A stretch of DNA of 57,173 nt from Streptomyces xantholiticus (GCF_014651015.1 NZ_BMWB01000034.1:1-57173); one strand, 5' to 3'; positions 39,706 to 48,512 are shown, numbered from the stretch's first letter. A program made the numbers and translations. The notes: generated from the letters alone by a model not told the origin.

Positions 39706-41364
39706 ATGGCCAGGGAATTCCAACGCGGCCACAAGGCCAAGATCAGTGATCTCACTCCGGGAACGGATCTGTACGTAGGTGTGCAGATCGCCGCCCCCGG
39801 TCTGACCTTCGACATCAGCTGCTTCGGACTCGATGCCAACGAGCAGCTCTCTGACGACCGGTACTTCATCTTCTTCAATCAGCCGAAGTCGCCCGAGGAG
39901 TCCATTCAGCTGCTCGGTGCGCAGTCCGGCGACACCGAGTCGTTCCGCGTCACACTCGACCGCATCCCGGCGAACATCCACAAACTCTCCTTCACCGCCA
40001 CGATCGACGGTGCCGGCCAGATGTCGCAGATCGGCCCCGGGTACATCCGGGTCGTCGCCGGTGGCGAGGAGGTCGTCCGGTACGCCTTCACCGGCTCCGA
40101 GTTCACGACCGAGCGCGCTGTGATGCTGGGCGACTTCTACCTCAAGGACGTGTGGCGTTTCGCTGCCGTCGGCCAGGGTTTCGACGGCGGCCTCGAGGCG
40201 CTGCTGAAGAACTTCGGCGGCGAGGTCGCGGAGGAGCAGCCGGCCGCGCAGCAACCGCAGGGAGCGGCTCCGTCGTTCGCGCCGCCTGCGCAGGCGTCCG
40301 CGCCGGCCCCGGCGTTCGGCGCACCGGCCGCCCCCCAGGCTCCGCAGCCCGCGCCCTCCTTCGGCGCGCCCGTCGCCCAGACTCCCGCCGCCCCGCAGAA
40401 CCCGCAGATGCACGCCGCGCCGACCATGGCCGCACCGATGAGCCCGCCGGCCGGGACGGTGCCGCCGCCCGCCCCGTCCCTCTACGGACAGCCGCCTCAG
40501 CAGCCCCAGTTCGGCCAGGTCCCCGCCCAGGCCCCCGGACAGATGCCGGGTCAGGCCCCCGGACAGATGCCGGGCCAGGTCCCCGGCCAGATGCCGCAGC
40601 CCGGCATGCCGTCGCCGTACGGCCAGCAGGCCCCCGCCGCGTACGGCCAGCAGCCTCCCGGTATGCCCCAGGGCGGTGTGCCCCAGGGCGCCCCACAGGG
40701 CGGTGCCGGTCTGCAGGCTGCCCTGCAGCCGTACCGCGAGACGGCCACCGGCCAGCGGTGGACCCCGCAGAACCAGCAGCTCATGCGTGTCGACCTGACC
40801 ATGGGCGGCACGCCCGTGCTGGCCCGCCAGGGCAGCATGGTCATGTACCAGGGCAAGGTCGAGTTCAGTTACAAGGGCGCCGGTTTCGCCGGCCGTGTTG
40901 TCGGCAATGCGACCGGCCAGGAAATGCAGTTGATGCGCTGCTCGGGACGCGGCCAGGTCTTCCTCGCCGAGGACGGAGCGCATCTGCACTCCATCGAGTT
41001 GCAGGGCGACGGCATCTGCGTCTCCGCGGAGAACGTCCTCGCCTTCGACGAGTCCCTGCAGCACGAGGTCCGCCGCATCGAGGGTCACGGCATCCCCGGC
41101 GGCGCCCTGTTCACGATGATGTTCCAGGGCACGGGCACGGTCGTCGTCAAGACCCACGGCATTCCGGTCGTCCTGCCGGTCACTCCCACCACGTTCGCCG
41201 ACTGCAACGCGGTCGTCGCCTGGTCGGCGGCCTCGCAGGTCATCCTCTCCAGCCAGGTCCGGCTGCGCCGCAACGCGTACCCCGGGCACAGCGGGGAGAC
41301 CGTGAACCTCCAGTTCCGGGGAGCCCCCGGCAACTTCATCGTCGTTCAGCCGTACGAGGTCTGA
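39706..41364 (+). CDS. TerD-AIM24 fusion protein
   Basis: The 552-residue protein begins with a TerD domain (about 1-180) carrying the calcium-type acidic pattern (FGLDANEQLSDDRYFIFFNQ), continues through a long Pro/Gln/Ala-rich linker (about 185-345, with PGQMPGQ repeats), and ends in an AIM24 beta-solenoid domain (about 350-552, with LMRCSGRGQVFLAEDG). TerD proteins respond to tellurite, metal and phage stress; the role of AIM24 in bacteria is not known. It is cytoplasmic, with no signal peptide. It is the first of three closely spaced AIM24 genes (gaps of 13 and 19 bases), surely one operon. Confidence 0.88.
   Translation: MAREFQRGHKAKISDLTPGTDLYVGVQIAAPGLTFDISCFGLDANEQLSDDRYFIFFNQPKSPEESIQLLGAQSGDTESFRVTLDRIPANIHKLSFTATIDGAGQMSQIGPGYIRVVAGGEEVVRYAFTGSEFTTERAVMLGDFYLKDVWRFAAVGQGFDGGLEALLKNFGGEVAEEQPAAQQPQGAAPSFAPPAQASAPAPAFGAPAAPQAPQPAPSFGAPVAQTPAAPQNPQMHAAPTMAAPMSPPAGTVPPPAPSLYGQPPQQPQFGQVPAQAPGQMPGQAPGQMPGQVPGQMPQPGMPSPYGQQAPAAYGQQPPGMPQGGVPQGAPQGGAGLQAALQPYRETATGQRWTPQNQQLMRVDLTMGGTPVLARQGSMVMYQGKVEFSYKGAGFAGRVVGNATGQEMQLMRCSGRGQVFLAEDGAHLHSIELQGDGICVSAENVLAFDESLQHEVRRIEGHGIPGGALFTMMFQGTGTVVVKTHGIPVVLPVTPTTFADCNAVVAWSAASQVILSSQVRLRRNAYPGHSGETVNLQFRGAPGNFIVVQPYEV
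40536..40605 (+). repeat. Pro-Gly-Gln coding repeat in the TerD-AIM24 linker
   Basis: Imperfect 24-base units encode successive PGQMPGQ/PGQAPGQ/PGQVPGQ blocks. They form a flexible linker between the two domains. Confidence 0.7.
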
Positions 41365-41377
41365 GGGAGCCCGGATC

Positions 41378-42058
41378 ATGAACCAGCAACTCGCGGGCTT
41401 CGCCCCGACCCCCGTGACGGCCCGGATGGAGAACCACGGCCGCACCATGCTCAAGGTCGCCATGGCCGCCGGCCAGGACCTGTACGCGCGCACCGGCTCG
41501 ATGGTCGCCTACGAGGGCTTCGTCCAGTACGAGCCCAACCCGCCCGCCGTCCGTCAGATCGCCGCCCAGTGGGTGACCGGCGAGGGCGCGCCCATCATGA
41601 AGTGTTCCGGTGACGGACTGCTCTACCTCGCCGACTACGGCGCGGACGTAGTCGTCATCAACCTCAACAACGACTCCATCTCGGTCAACGGCACCAATGT
41701 GCTCGCCTTCGACGCACACCTCCAGTGGGGCGTGGAGAAGGTCAAGGGGCTGGCGAAGTTCGCCGGCCAGGGCCTGTGGAACGTGGAGATCGCGGGCACC
41801 GGCTGGGTCGCCCTGACCTCCCGCGGCACCCCGATCGTGGTCGACTGCGGCCGAGGCGAGGACGAGACGTACGTCGACCCGGACGCGCTCGTCGCCTGGT
41901 CCCCGAACCTGAAGGTGAAGGGCAAGCGCAGCTTCAAGGCGTCCTCGCTGATAGGGCGGGGCAGCGGAGAGGCGTACCAGATGGCCTTCTCGGGCCAGGG
42001 CATCGTCGTCGTACAGCCGAGCGAGGACAGTACCGACCGCCTGCGGATCCGGCACTGA
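41378..42058 (+). CDS. AIM24 family protein (second of three)
   Basis: The 226-residue protein is a complete AIM24 domain. It has RTGSMVAYEGFVQ near the N-terminus, IMKCSGDGLLYLADYG in the middle and MAFSGQGIVVVQPSE at the end. Its function is unknown; in yeast, Aim24 affects mitochondrial inner-membrane organisation. There is no signal peptide or membrane helix. It sits 13 bases after the TerD-AIM24 gene and 19 before the third copy, and all three share the closing motif (F/V)VVQP. Confidence 0.85.
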   Translation: MNQQLAGFAPTPVTARMENHGRTMLKVAMAAGQDLYARTGSMVAYEGFVQYEPNPPAVRQIAAQWVTGEGAPIMKCSGDGLLYLADYGADVVVINLNNDSISVNGTNVLAFDAHLQWGVEKVKGLAKFAGQGLWNVEIAGTGWVALTSRGTPIVVDCGRGEDETYVDPDALVAWSPNLKVKGKRSFKASSLIGRGSGEAYQMAFSGQGIVVVQPSEDSTDRLRIRH

Positions 42059-42077
42059 GGGGGAGCGAGAACACATC

Positions 42078-42833
42078 ATGCAGAGCCCGCTTTTCAGCTA
42101 CGCAGAACAGCAGAGCCAGGACCGGTACGTCGTGCAGAACCCGCAGCTGCTGCGGGTCGCCCTGACCGGACACGACGACGTCCTCGCCCGCAAGGGCGCC
42201 ATGGTGGCGTACCAGGGACTGGTCGACTTCGACGGCGAGTACCAGACGAGCACCCAGCGCCGCGCCCGCGCCAACACCGGTGAGGGCCTCGACCTGATGC
42301 GCTGCTCAGGACAGGGCACGGTCTACTTCGCCAACCTCGCGCAGTACATCCATGTGGTGGACGTCGACCAGGAGGGCATGACCGTCGACAGCGCCTACGT
42401 CCTGGCGCTCGACTCCACGCTGCACACCGAGGTGATCGCGGTGGACAGCCAGTACGGCATCTCCGGGTCCGGCAAGTACCAGCTCAACATCTCGGGCCGG
42501 GGCAAGGTCGCGCTGATGACCTCCGGCCAGCCGCTGATGATGCAGGTCACCCCGGACAAGTACGTCAACGCCGACGCCGACGCCATCGTCGCCTGGTCCT
42601 CCGGGCTGCGGGTGCAGATGCAGGCGCAGACGCACTCCTCCGGTGTGCGCCGCCGCCGCGGCAACACCGGCGAAGGCTGGGAACTGAGCTTCCTCGGCCA
42701 GGGCTTCGCGCTGGTCCAGCCCAGCGAGGTCATGCCCCCGCAGAACGCGGACCTCGGGCAGGGCGTCCGCGCCCAGTTCGGAGTCGGCCAGCACGGGTCC
42801 CGCTCCCAGAACCAGAACAACGCCTGGAACTGA
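42078..42833 (+). CDS. AIM24 family protein (third of three)
   Basis: The 251-residue protein is another AIM24 domain with the same landmarks (RKGAMVAYQGLVDF, LMRCSGQGTVYFANLA, LSFLGQGFALVQPSE), plus a Gln/Gly/Asn-rich C-terminal tail of about 30 residues. A strong terminator follows, so it ends the operon. The tandem set suggests the three proteins assemble together, which is inference. Confidence 0.85.
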   Translation: MQSPLFSYAEQQSQDRYVVQNPQLLRVALTGHDDVLARKGAMVAYQGLVDFDGEYQTSTQRRARANTGEGLDLMRCSGQGTVYFANLAQYIHVVDVDQEGMTVDSAYVLALDSTLHTEVIAVDSQYGISGSGKYQLNISGRGKVALMTSGQPLMMQVTPDKYVNADADAIVAWSSGLRVQMQAQTHSSGVRRRRGNTGEGWELSFLGQGFALVQPSEVMPPQNADLGQGVRAQFGVGQHGSRSQNQNNAWN

Positions 42834-42855
42834 TCCACACACGACAGGCACGGAC

Positions 42856-42885
42856 AAGGGGCGGTCGCCCGGGCAACCGCCCCTT
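42856..42885. terminator. Terminator after the AIM24 operon
   Basis: A perfect 10-bp stem (42856-42865 with 42876-42885) with a 10-base loop lies between the convergent AIM24 and Nudix genes. It probably works in both directions. Confidence 0.8.
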
Positions 42886-42904
42886 ACCCGTGCCGTCCGA
42901 CGCG

Positions 42905-43435
42905 CTAGAGGAGCGCGCGGGTGCGCTCCATCAGCCGTACGACAGAGGCGTCGGCGACACCCGCCACCTCGTCGTACGGGAACCAGCGCAGATCGAGTGA
43001 CTCGTCACTGATCGCGGGGGCCGCCCCTGCCGGGGCGAGCGCCGCGTACTGCACGTCGAAATGCCAGTGACACGGTGCCGGGATGGGGTGCCGGTCCAGG
43101 GTGACCGGCCCGCCGGGCAGCAGCGAGAGCCCGGGCATCCCGGACTCCTCCCTCGCCTCGCGCAGCGCCGCCGCGGCCAGGCTGGTGTCGTCCGGCTCGC
43201 AGTGGCCGCCCATCTGCAGCCACATGCCGAGCTTCTTGTGCAGTGTCAGCAGCACCCGCCCGCGCTCGGGGTCGATCACCAGGGCGCTGGCCGTCAGATG
43301 CCCGGCATGACAGGACTTCCACGTCCCGTCCGGGTGCGCCGCCAGATGATCGAGGTAGGTCTGCCGCAGCTCTGCCTGGTCCTCCTGGGCGTCGTAGCCC
43401 TTCAGCACGAGGACCGCGTCGTCGTGGAGGCTCAC
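42905..43435 (-). CDS. Nudix hydrolase
   Basis: The 176-residue protein has a Nudix box variant, GGHCEPDDTS then REAREESGM, with one extra residue and Asp in place of the first Glu. This form is often seen in Streptomyces Nudix proteins. It should cleave a nucleoside diphosphate linked to another moiety; the substrate is unknown. Its GTG overlaps the stop of the upstream metalloprotease gene by 4 bases (GTGA), so the two are translationally coupled. Confidence 0.85.
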   Translation of the reverse strand: MSLHDDAVLVLKGYDAQEDQAELRQTYLDHLAAHPDGTWKSCHAGHLTASALVIDPERGRVLLTLHKKLGMWLQMGGHCEPDDTSLAAAALREAREESGMPGLSLLPGGPVTLDRHPIPAPCHWHFDVQYAALAPAGAAPAISDESLDLRWFPYDEVAGVADASVVRLMERTRALL

Positions 43436-44913
43436 TTGTCGGCGTCGCCCTCGTCGGTCCCGCGGGCTTCGTCAGTCCCGGAGGCTCCCGGGGCACCGGA
43501 GGACCCTGAGTCTTCGGGGAGATCCTTGTCGAGCTTCGTGCCCTTGCCTCCGGCGGCCTCGCCGAGCATCTTGTCCAGCTCGGAGAAGTCCAGCTGCTCG
43601 CGGTGGACGAAGCCGTCCGGGTCGTCGAGGTCGGTGGCCGTCGGCAGCATGTCCGGGTGCTCCCACAGCGCGTCACGCCCGTCCATGCCCCGGGCGTCCG
43701 TGAGGGAGGCCCACAGCCGTGAGGCGTCCCGCAGCCGGCGCGGACGAAGCTGGAGGCCGATCAGGGTCGCGAACGTCTGCTCCGCGGGACCACCGGAGGC
43801 CCGGCGCCTGCGCAGCGTCTCGCGCAGCGCGCTCGCCGACGTCAGCCGGGACGAGGCCGCTTCGTGCACCACCGCGTCCACCCAGCCCTCGACCAGCGCG
43901 AGCGCGGTCTCCAGACGGGCCAGCGCCGCCTTCTGCTCAGCGGTGTCCTCCGGCTGGAACATGCCCTGCTGGAGCGCTTCCTGCAGCTGTTCGGGATGCG
44001 TCGGGTCGAACTGGCCGACGACGTCCTCGAGCTTGGTGGTGTCGACCTTGATCCCGCGGGCGTACCCCTCGACCGCGCCGAACAGGTGCGAGCGCAGCCA
44101 CGGCACATGGGCGAAGAGCCGCTGGTGGGCGGCCTCCCGCAGGGCCAGGTAGAGCCGGACCTCTTCCTTGGGGACGCCGAGGTCCTTGCCCAGCGCGTCG
44201 ACGTTGAGCGGAAGGAGGGCGGCCTTGCCGGCGGGGCCGAGCGGCAGTCCGATGTCGGTCGAGCCGACCACTTCACCGGCCAGCACACCGACGGCCTGCC
44301 CGATCTGCTGACCGAACATCGCACCGCCCATGGACCGCATCATCCCGATCAGCGGCCCGGCCATGGCCTGCATCTCCTCGGGCAGCACATCGCCCATGGC
44401 GAGGCCGACGCGCTCGGCCACCGGGTCGACGAGCTGCTGCCAGGCCGGAAGGGTCGCCTCGACCCACTCGGCACGGCTCCAGGCCACGGCGGTGCTCGCT
44501 CCCGAAGGAAGCGACGTCGCGCCGTCCAGCCACAGGTCCGCCAGCCGCACCGCCTCCTCGACCGCGGTCCGCTCGACGGGGCCGACGCTGGAGTCCTTGG
44601 TGCCGTCCGGCGTGCCCTGGGAGACGGTCTGGCGGGCGATCTGCTTCGCCATGTCCCAGTTGACCGGGCCGCCCTCGTAGCTCAGCATCTGGCCGAGCTG
44701 CTGGAAGGCCGCACCCAGGTCGTTCGGGTTCAGGGAGCCGAACATGGCCGCGAAGGGGTTGTCCCCGCCGCCGCTGCCGAAACCGAACCCGAAGGGGTCG
44801 GCCGGGGTCCCGCCGGAGCCCTGGCCACCTCCGCCGGGATTCTTCTTCTTGCCCTCGTCGCCGTCTTCCGGCTCCTCCGGCGGAAGGCCGAATCCGAATG
44901 GGGTGTCACTCAC
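43432..44913 (-). CDS. DUF2342 zinc-dependent metalloprotease-like protein
   Basis: The 493-residue protein belongs to the DUF2342 family of actinobacterial putative metalloproteases. An N-terminal Gly/Pro-rich, disordered region (about 1-50) precedes the helical family domain (about 55-420). The segment LREAAHQRLF carries an ExxH but lacks the first His of a classical HExxH. The acidic C-terminal tail is disordered. The role is unknown. The GTG start at 44913 lies after GAGGAA. It is divergent from the SDR gene and coupled to the Nudix gene. Confidence 0.82.
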   Translation of the reverse strand: MSDTPFGFGLPPEEPEDGDEGKKKNPGGGGQGSGGTPADPFGFGFGSGGGDNPFAAMFGSLNPNDLGAAFQQLGQMLSYEGGPVNWDMAKQIARQTVSQGTPDGTKDSSVGPVERTAVEEAVRLADLWLDGATSLPSGASTAVAWSRAEWVEATLPAWQQLVDPVAERVGLAMGDVLPEEMQAMAGPLIGMMRSMGGAMFGQQIGQAVGVLAGEVVGSTDIGLPLGPAGKAALLPLNVDALGKDLGVPKEEVRLYLALREAAHQRLFAHVPWLRSHLFGAVEGYARGIKVDTTKLEDVVGQFDPTHPEQLQEALQQGMFQPEDTAEQKAALARLETALALVEGWVDAVVHEAASSRLTSASALRETLRRRRASGGPAEQTFATLIGLQLRPRRLRDASRLWASLTDARGMDGRDALWEHPDMLPTATDLDDPDGFVHREQLDFSELDKMLGEAAGGKGTKLDKDLPEDSGSSGAPGASGTDEARGTDEGDADK

Positions 44914-45103
44914 GGGTTTCCTCGGCTCGTAGGGCCGCCGGCTGCCTGCCGGCGGCGATTGCCCGACAACACCACCAGCGTAGACATCCGAACCGCTTAC
45001 GGGCTCGGTGCTCCGCCGACACTTCGCCTGCGGCAGGATGGACGCCACCTGGTGCGTATGCGTCATTCGCTTACGTACTGAAGACAACCGCTGGAGACGC
45101 CTG

Positions 45104-46231
45104 GTGAGTTCCCCAGATCCGCAGGTTCGCGCAGCGCGAAACCACTCAACCCCGGCCGCCGGCCGCGGGCCGTCCGGCCGTGGCCCCGTCGTCGCGGTCA
45201 CCGGTGCCGCCACCGGCGTCGGCGACCTGCTCACCCGGCGCCTCGCCGTGTCCGAGGAGGTCAAGCAGGTCGTTGCCCTCGACGAGCGCCGCGGCGAGGT
45301 GTCCGAGGCGCAGTGGCACATTCTCGACGTACGGGATCCGGCCATCGCCGAGAAGCTCCGCGGCGTCGACGTCGTGGTGCATCTGGCGCTCGACCTCGGC
45401 CTGGAGTCCGACCCCGCCGCGCGGACCGCGTACAACGTCCGCGGCACCCAGACTGTGCTGACCGCGGCTGCCGCCGCCGGGGTCCACCGGGTCGTCCTGT
45501 GTACCTCGGCCATGGTCTACGGGGCACTGCCGGAGAACGACATCCCGCTCTCCGAGGACGCCGAGCTGCGCGCGACGGCGGAGGCCACCGGCGTCGGCGA
45601 CCTCCTGGAGATCGAGCGGCTGGCCCGCCGTGCGCCCCGTGCGCACCCGGGCCTCAATGTGACGGTGGTCCGGCCCGCCGTCCTGGTGGGCGGCACGGAC
45701 ACGGCGCTCACCCGCTACTTCGAGTCGCCCCGCCTGCTCGTGGTCGCCGGATCGCGCCCCACCTGGCAGTTCTGCCATGTCGAGGACCTGGTGAGCGCCT
45801 TGGAGTACGCCGCTCTGGAGAAGGTCGAGGGGGAGCTCGTCGTTGGCTGCGACGGGTGGCTCGAGCAGGAGGAGGTCGAGGAGCTCAGCGGTATCCGGCG
45901 CATGGAGTTGCCGTCGGCGGTCGCCCTCGGCGCGGCGGCACGCCTCCACCGGATCGGGCTCACGCCTTCGCCGGCCGGGGACCTCGCGTACACGATGCAC
46001 CCCTGGGTGGTGAGCGTCAGCAGGCTGCACGACGCCGGCTGGCGTCCGCAATGGACCAATGAGGAGGTGCTGGCCGCACTCCTGGAGGAGGTCGAGGGCC
46101 GCCACACGGTGGCAGGCCGCCGCCTCGGCCGCAAGGACGCCACGGCCGCGGGCGCCGCGGGCGCGACCGTCGCGCTGCTGGGCACGGCCGCTCTGGTCCG
46201 CCGGGCGCGCAAGGCACGGCGGAGGATCTGA
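45104..46231 (+). CDS. SDR family oxidoreductase with C-terminal membrane anchor
   Basis: The 375-residue protein is an atypical extended SDR with the dinucleotide motif VTGAATGVGD, but the usual Tyr-x3-Lys pair is not evident after the CTSAMVYGALPEND segment, so it may be inactive or regulatory. The last residues (VALLGTAALVRRARKARRRI) form a hydrophobic helix ending in a basic cluster, typical of a tail anchor facing the cytoplasm. GGAG lies 7 bases before the GTG. It may act on a nucleotide sugar or other substrate at the membrane; the substrate is unknown. Confidence 0.8.
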   Translation: MSSPDPQVRAARNHSTPAAGRGPSGRGPVVAVTGAATGVGDLLTRRLAVSEEVKQVVALDERRGEVSEAQWHILDVRDPAIAEKLRGVDVVVHLALDLGLESDPAARTAYNVRGTQTVLTAAAAAGVHRVVLCTSAMVYGALPENDIPLSEDAELRATAEATGVGDLLEIERLARRAPRAHPGLNVTVVRPAVLVGGTDTALTRYFESPRLLVVAGSRPTWQFCHVEDLVSALEYAALEKVEGELVVGCDGWLEQEEVEELSGIRRMELPSAVALGAAARLHRIGLTPSPAGDLAYTMHPWVVSVSRLHDAGWRPQWTNEEVLAALLEEVEGRHTVAGRRLGRKDATAAGAAGATVALLGTAALVRRARKARRRI

Positions 46232-46338
46232 GGAGACGGGCCGGCTCACAGGCCGGGGCGCCCGGCTTGTACGAGGCTCCAGGCGGGATCGCCCCCGAAC
46301 GGTCGAATGGGCTATTCCGCGTTGTCGGTGCGGTACGG

Positions 46339-46344
46339 CACGAT
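46339..46344 (+). promoter_or_regulatory. Leaderless-type -10 hexamer
   Basis: CACGAT ends 7 bases before the moaE ATG at 46352. The match to TANNNT is imperfect. Confidence 0.35.
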
Positions 46345-46351
46345 GGACGCC

Positions 46352-46810
46352 ATGGCACGCACGTACGACCACCCAGGTGAGCAGGCGGCGAAGGACCCGA
46401 TCCGACTGCTGGCGATCCGGGACACACCGCTGTCCCTCGACGAGGTTTTCACGGCGGTCGGCGATGACGCCGCGGGAGGCACGGCGCTGTTCGTCGGCAC
46501 CGTGCGCAACCACGACAGCGGCGCCGATGTCGACCACCTCGGTTACTCCTGCCATCCCACGGCGGAGGCGGAGATGCGACGCATCGCGGAGAAGGTCGCC
46601 GCGGAGTACCCCGTCCGGGCACTGGCCGCGGTCCACCGTGTGGGTGATCTGGCGGTCGGTGATCTCGCGGTGGTCGTCGCCGTGTCGTGCCCGCACCGGG
46701 GTGAGGCGTTCGAGGCCTGCCGGAAGCTGATCGACGACCTCAAGCACGAAGTGCCGATCTGGAAGCACCAGCGTTTCTCGGACGGCTCGGAAGAGTGGGT
46801 CGGCGCATAG
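46352..46810 (+). CDS. moaE: Molybdopterin synthase catalytic subunit MoaE
   Basis: The 152-residue protein is the large subunit of molybdopterin synthase, which transfers sulfur from thiocarboxylated MoaD to precursor Z (cPMP). Motifs are GGTALFVGTVRNHD, the substrate region HRVGDLAVGDLAVVVAVSCPHRGEAF (seen as two blocks, HRVGDL and CPHRGEAF) and the active-site Lys in VPIWKHQRFSDG. MoeZ, encoded at 12.7 kb, supplies the sulfur for MoaD. ATG starts at 46343 and 46352 are both possible; the latter fits homologue lengths. Confidence 0.9.
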   Translation: MARTYDHPGEQAAKDPIRLLAIRDTPLSLDEVFTAVGDDAAGGTALFVGTVRNHDSGADVDHLGYSCHPTAEAEMRRIAEKVAAEYPVRALAAVHRVGDLAVGDLAVVVAVSCPHRGEAFEACRKLIDDLKHEVPIWKHQRFSDGSEEWVGA

Positions 46811-47052
46811 CGCCGTCCATGAGGGGGCGATCGGGCTACGGGCGGGCCGGCGATCAGCGCCGTCGTCGAGGGGTGGTGGTCGGCGCCTGCTGAGAGTTGT
46901 TGACGGCACGTGCTGATCCGGCGGGCCTGAAACCCGGTCGGTACCCATCCGCCCGATTTGCGTAACCGCACCCCTGCCGTGAGCGTTGAAGCGGCAGACG
47001 GCTAATCTGCTGATCACTTGGTTGCGTTCGCTCATGGGGTAGGGAGGTCGCG
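46811..47052 (+). other. Intergenic region, no gene seen
   Basis: About 240 bases after moaE contain a CTAATCT hexamer near 47000 that may be the -10 of the small membrane gene's promoter. I see no coding frame or strong terminator. Confidence 0.4.
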
Positions 47053-47229
47053 ATGGCAGTTCTGGCCTGGTTGCTGATTCCGCTTTTCGCCGCTGTCGGT
47101 GCGGCGATATGGGCGGGCTGGGCGTCCAGAAACCGTACGACCGGCGATGTCGCCGAGCTCGCCGGCTACGAGCGCTTTCGTGACGCGATGGAGAAGGCCG
47201 CCTCCGGTACCGACGCCGTACGTCCCTGA
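47053..47229 (+). CDS. Small single-helix membrane protein
   Basis: The 58-residue protein starts MAVLAWLLIPLFAAVGAAIW, a single N-terminal transmembrane helix, followed by a short soluble tail (ELAGYERFRDAMEKAAS) predicted to be helical. AGGGAGG lies 5 bases before the ATG, a strong ribosome binding site. No function is known. It precedes the YlbL gene by 84 bases. Confidence 0.75.
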   Translation: MAVLAWLLIPLFAAVGAAIWAGWASRNRTTGDVAELAGYERFRDAMEKAASGTDAVRP

Positions 47230-47301
47230 CCCGCCCGTTCCGCAGCCGCCGAGCGGCCCCGGACGGACCGGCCCCGACGGTGCGCCCACAGGCCCGTCCC
47301 G

Positions 47302-47307
47302 TACTGT
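47302..47307 (+). promoter_or_regulatory. Leaderless-type -10 hexamer
   Basis: TACTGT ends 6 bases before the ATG of the YlbL-like gene; no Shine-Dalgarno sequence is present. Confidence 0.55.
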
Positions 47308-47313
47308 CGTTCC

Positions 47314-48402
47314 ATGCCACGCCGCACCGCGACGATGCTCGCCTCCACGCTCATCTTCATTGCGCTGCTCTGTGCCGGTGTGTTCCTCAAAGTGCCCTAC
47401 GCGGAGATGTCGCCCGGACCGACGGTGAACACCCTCGGGTCCGCCGACGGCGAGCCGGTGCTCGACATCTCCGGCCGCAAGACCTATCCGACGACCGGTC
47501 ATCTCAACATGACCACGGTCAGGGTCACGGGCGCCGACTATCAGATGAACCTCCTGGAGGCGGTCTACGGCTGGCTGGCACACGACAACGTCGTCGTGCC
47601 GCACGACACCCTCTACCCCAACGGGAAGACGGAGGAGCAGTCGACGCAGGAGAACGCCGAGGAGTTCAGCCAGTCGCAGGAGAGCGCCAAGGTCGCCGCG
47701 CTCCGTGAGCTGAAGATCCCTGTCAAGGAGCGCGTCGTCGTCTCCTCCGTGGTCAGGGGCTCGCCGTCGCAGAACAGGCTGCATGCCGGGGACGTGATCC
47801 GTGCCGTCGACGGCACCGCCGTCGAACAGCCCGAGGACGTCGCGAAGGCCGTCGTGAAGCACAAGCCCGGCGAGGACGTCGTCTTCACCGTGGTACCGGC
47901 CGACGAGGCCGCCGCCGCGGAGAAGGCCGGCAAGGAGCCGGGGGGCACCGACAAGGTCACGGTCAGGACGGTGAAGGCGGAGGACGACGGCCGGGCCATC
48001 GTCGGGATCCAGGCCGGGATCGACCACACGTTCCCGTTCGAGGTCGACATCAATCTGGCGGACGTCGGGGGGCCGAGCGCCGGTCTGATGTTCGCGCTCG
48101 GCATCGTCGACAAGCTCACGACGGGGGACCTGACGGGCGGCAACTTCGTCGCCGGCACGGGCACCATCGACGAGTCCGGAAAGGTCGGACCGATCGGTGG
48201 CATCGAGATGAAGCTCGTCGGCGCCCGCGACGCCGGTGCCGAGTACTTCCTCACGCCCAGCGACAACTGCGCAGCCGCGGCCTCCGACATCCCGGACGGG
48301 CTGACCCTGGTGAAGGTGGACACCATCAAGGACGCGCGGGCGTCCCTGGCCAAGATCGACGCGGGCGACGCCGCCGCCCTGCCGAGCTGCACGGCCGGCT
48401 GA
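47314..48402 (+). CDS. YlbL family PDZ-Lon (S16) membrane protease
   Basis: The 362-residue protein has one N-terminal transmembrane helix (about 6-26), a PDZ domain (about 140-215) and a C-terminal Lon-type S16 protease domain. The catalytic dyad is Ser255 (GGPSAGLMF) and Lys300 (GGIEMKLVGA), spaced 45 residues apart as in Lon. The protease domain faces the outside. Related proteins cut membrane proteins, for example SOS cell-division inhibitors in Bacillus. The gene is leaderless by the TACTGT element and is followed by a strong terminator. Confidence 0.92.
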   Translation: MPRRTATMLASTLIFIALLCAGVFLKVPYAEMSPGPTVNTLGSADGEPVLDISGRKTYPTTGHLNMTTVRVTGADYQMNLLEAVYGWLAHDNVVVPHDTLYPNGKTEEQSTQENAEEFSQSQESAKVAALRELKIPVKERVVVSSVVRGSPSQNRLHAGDVIRAVDGTAVEQPEDVAKAVVKHKPGEDVVFTVVPADEAAAAEKAGKEPGGTDKVTVRTVKAEDDGRAIVGIQAGIDHTFPFEVDINLADVGGPSAGLMFALGIVDKLTTGDLTGGNFVAGTGTIDESGKVGPIGGIEMKLVGARDAGAEYFLTPSDNCAAAASDIPDGLTLVKVDTIKDARASLAKIDAGDAAALPSCTAG

Positions 48403-48463
48403 CCCCTCGACCCGCGAGCCAGGTCCACGAGCCGCGACCGGCGGGACCACGAAGGACGAACAG

Positions 48464-48499
48464 CGACGCCGCGCCCCCGAACCGGGTGGCGCGGCGTCG
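48464..48499. terminator. Bidirectional terminator
   Basis: A perfect 12-bp stem (48464-48475 with 48488-48499) with a 12-base loop lies between the convergent YlbL and PPA1309 genes. Confidence 0.8.
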
Positions 48500-48512
48500 G
48501 CCGTTGCGCGGG

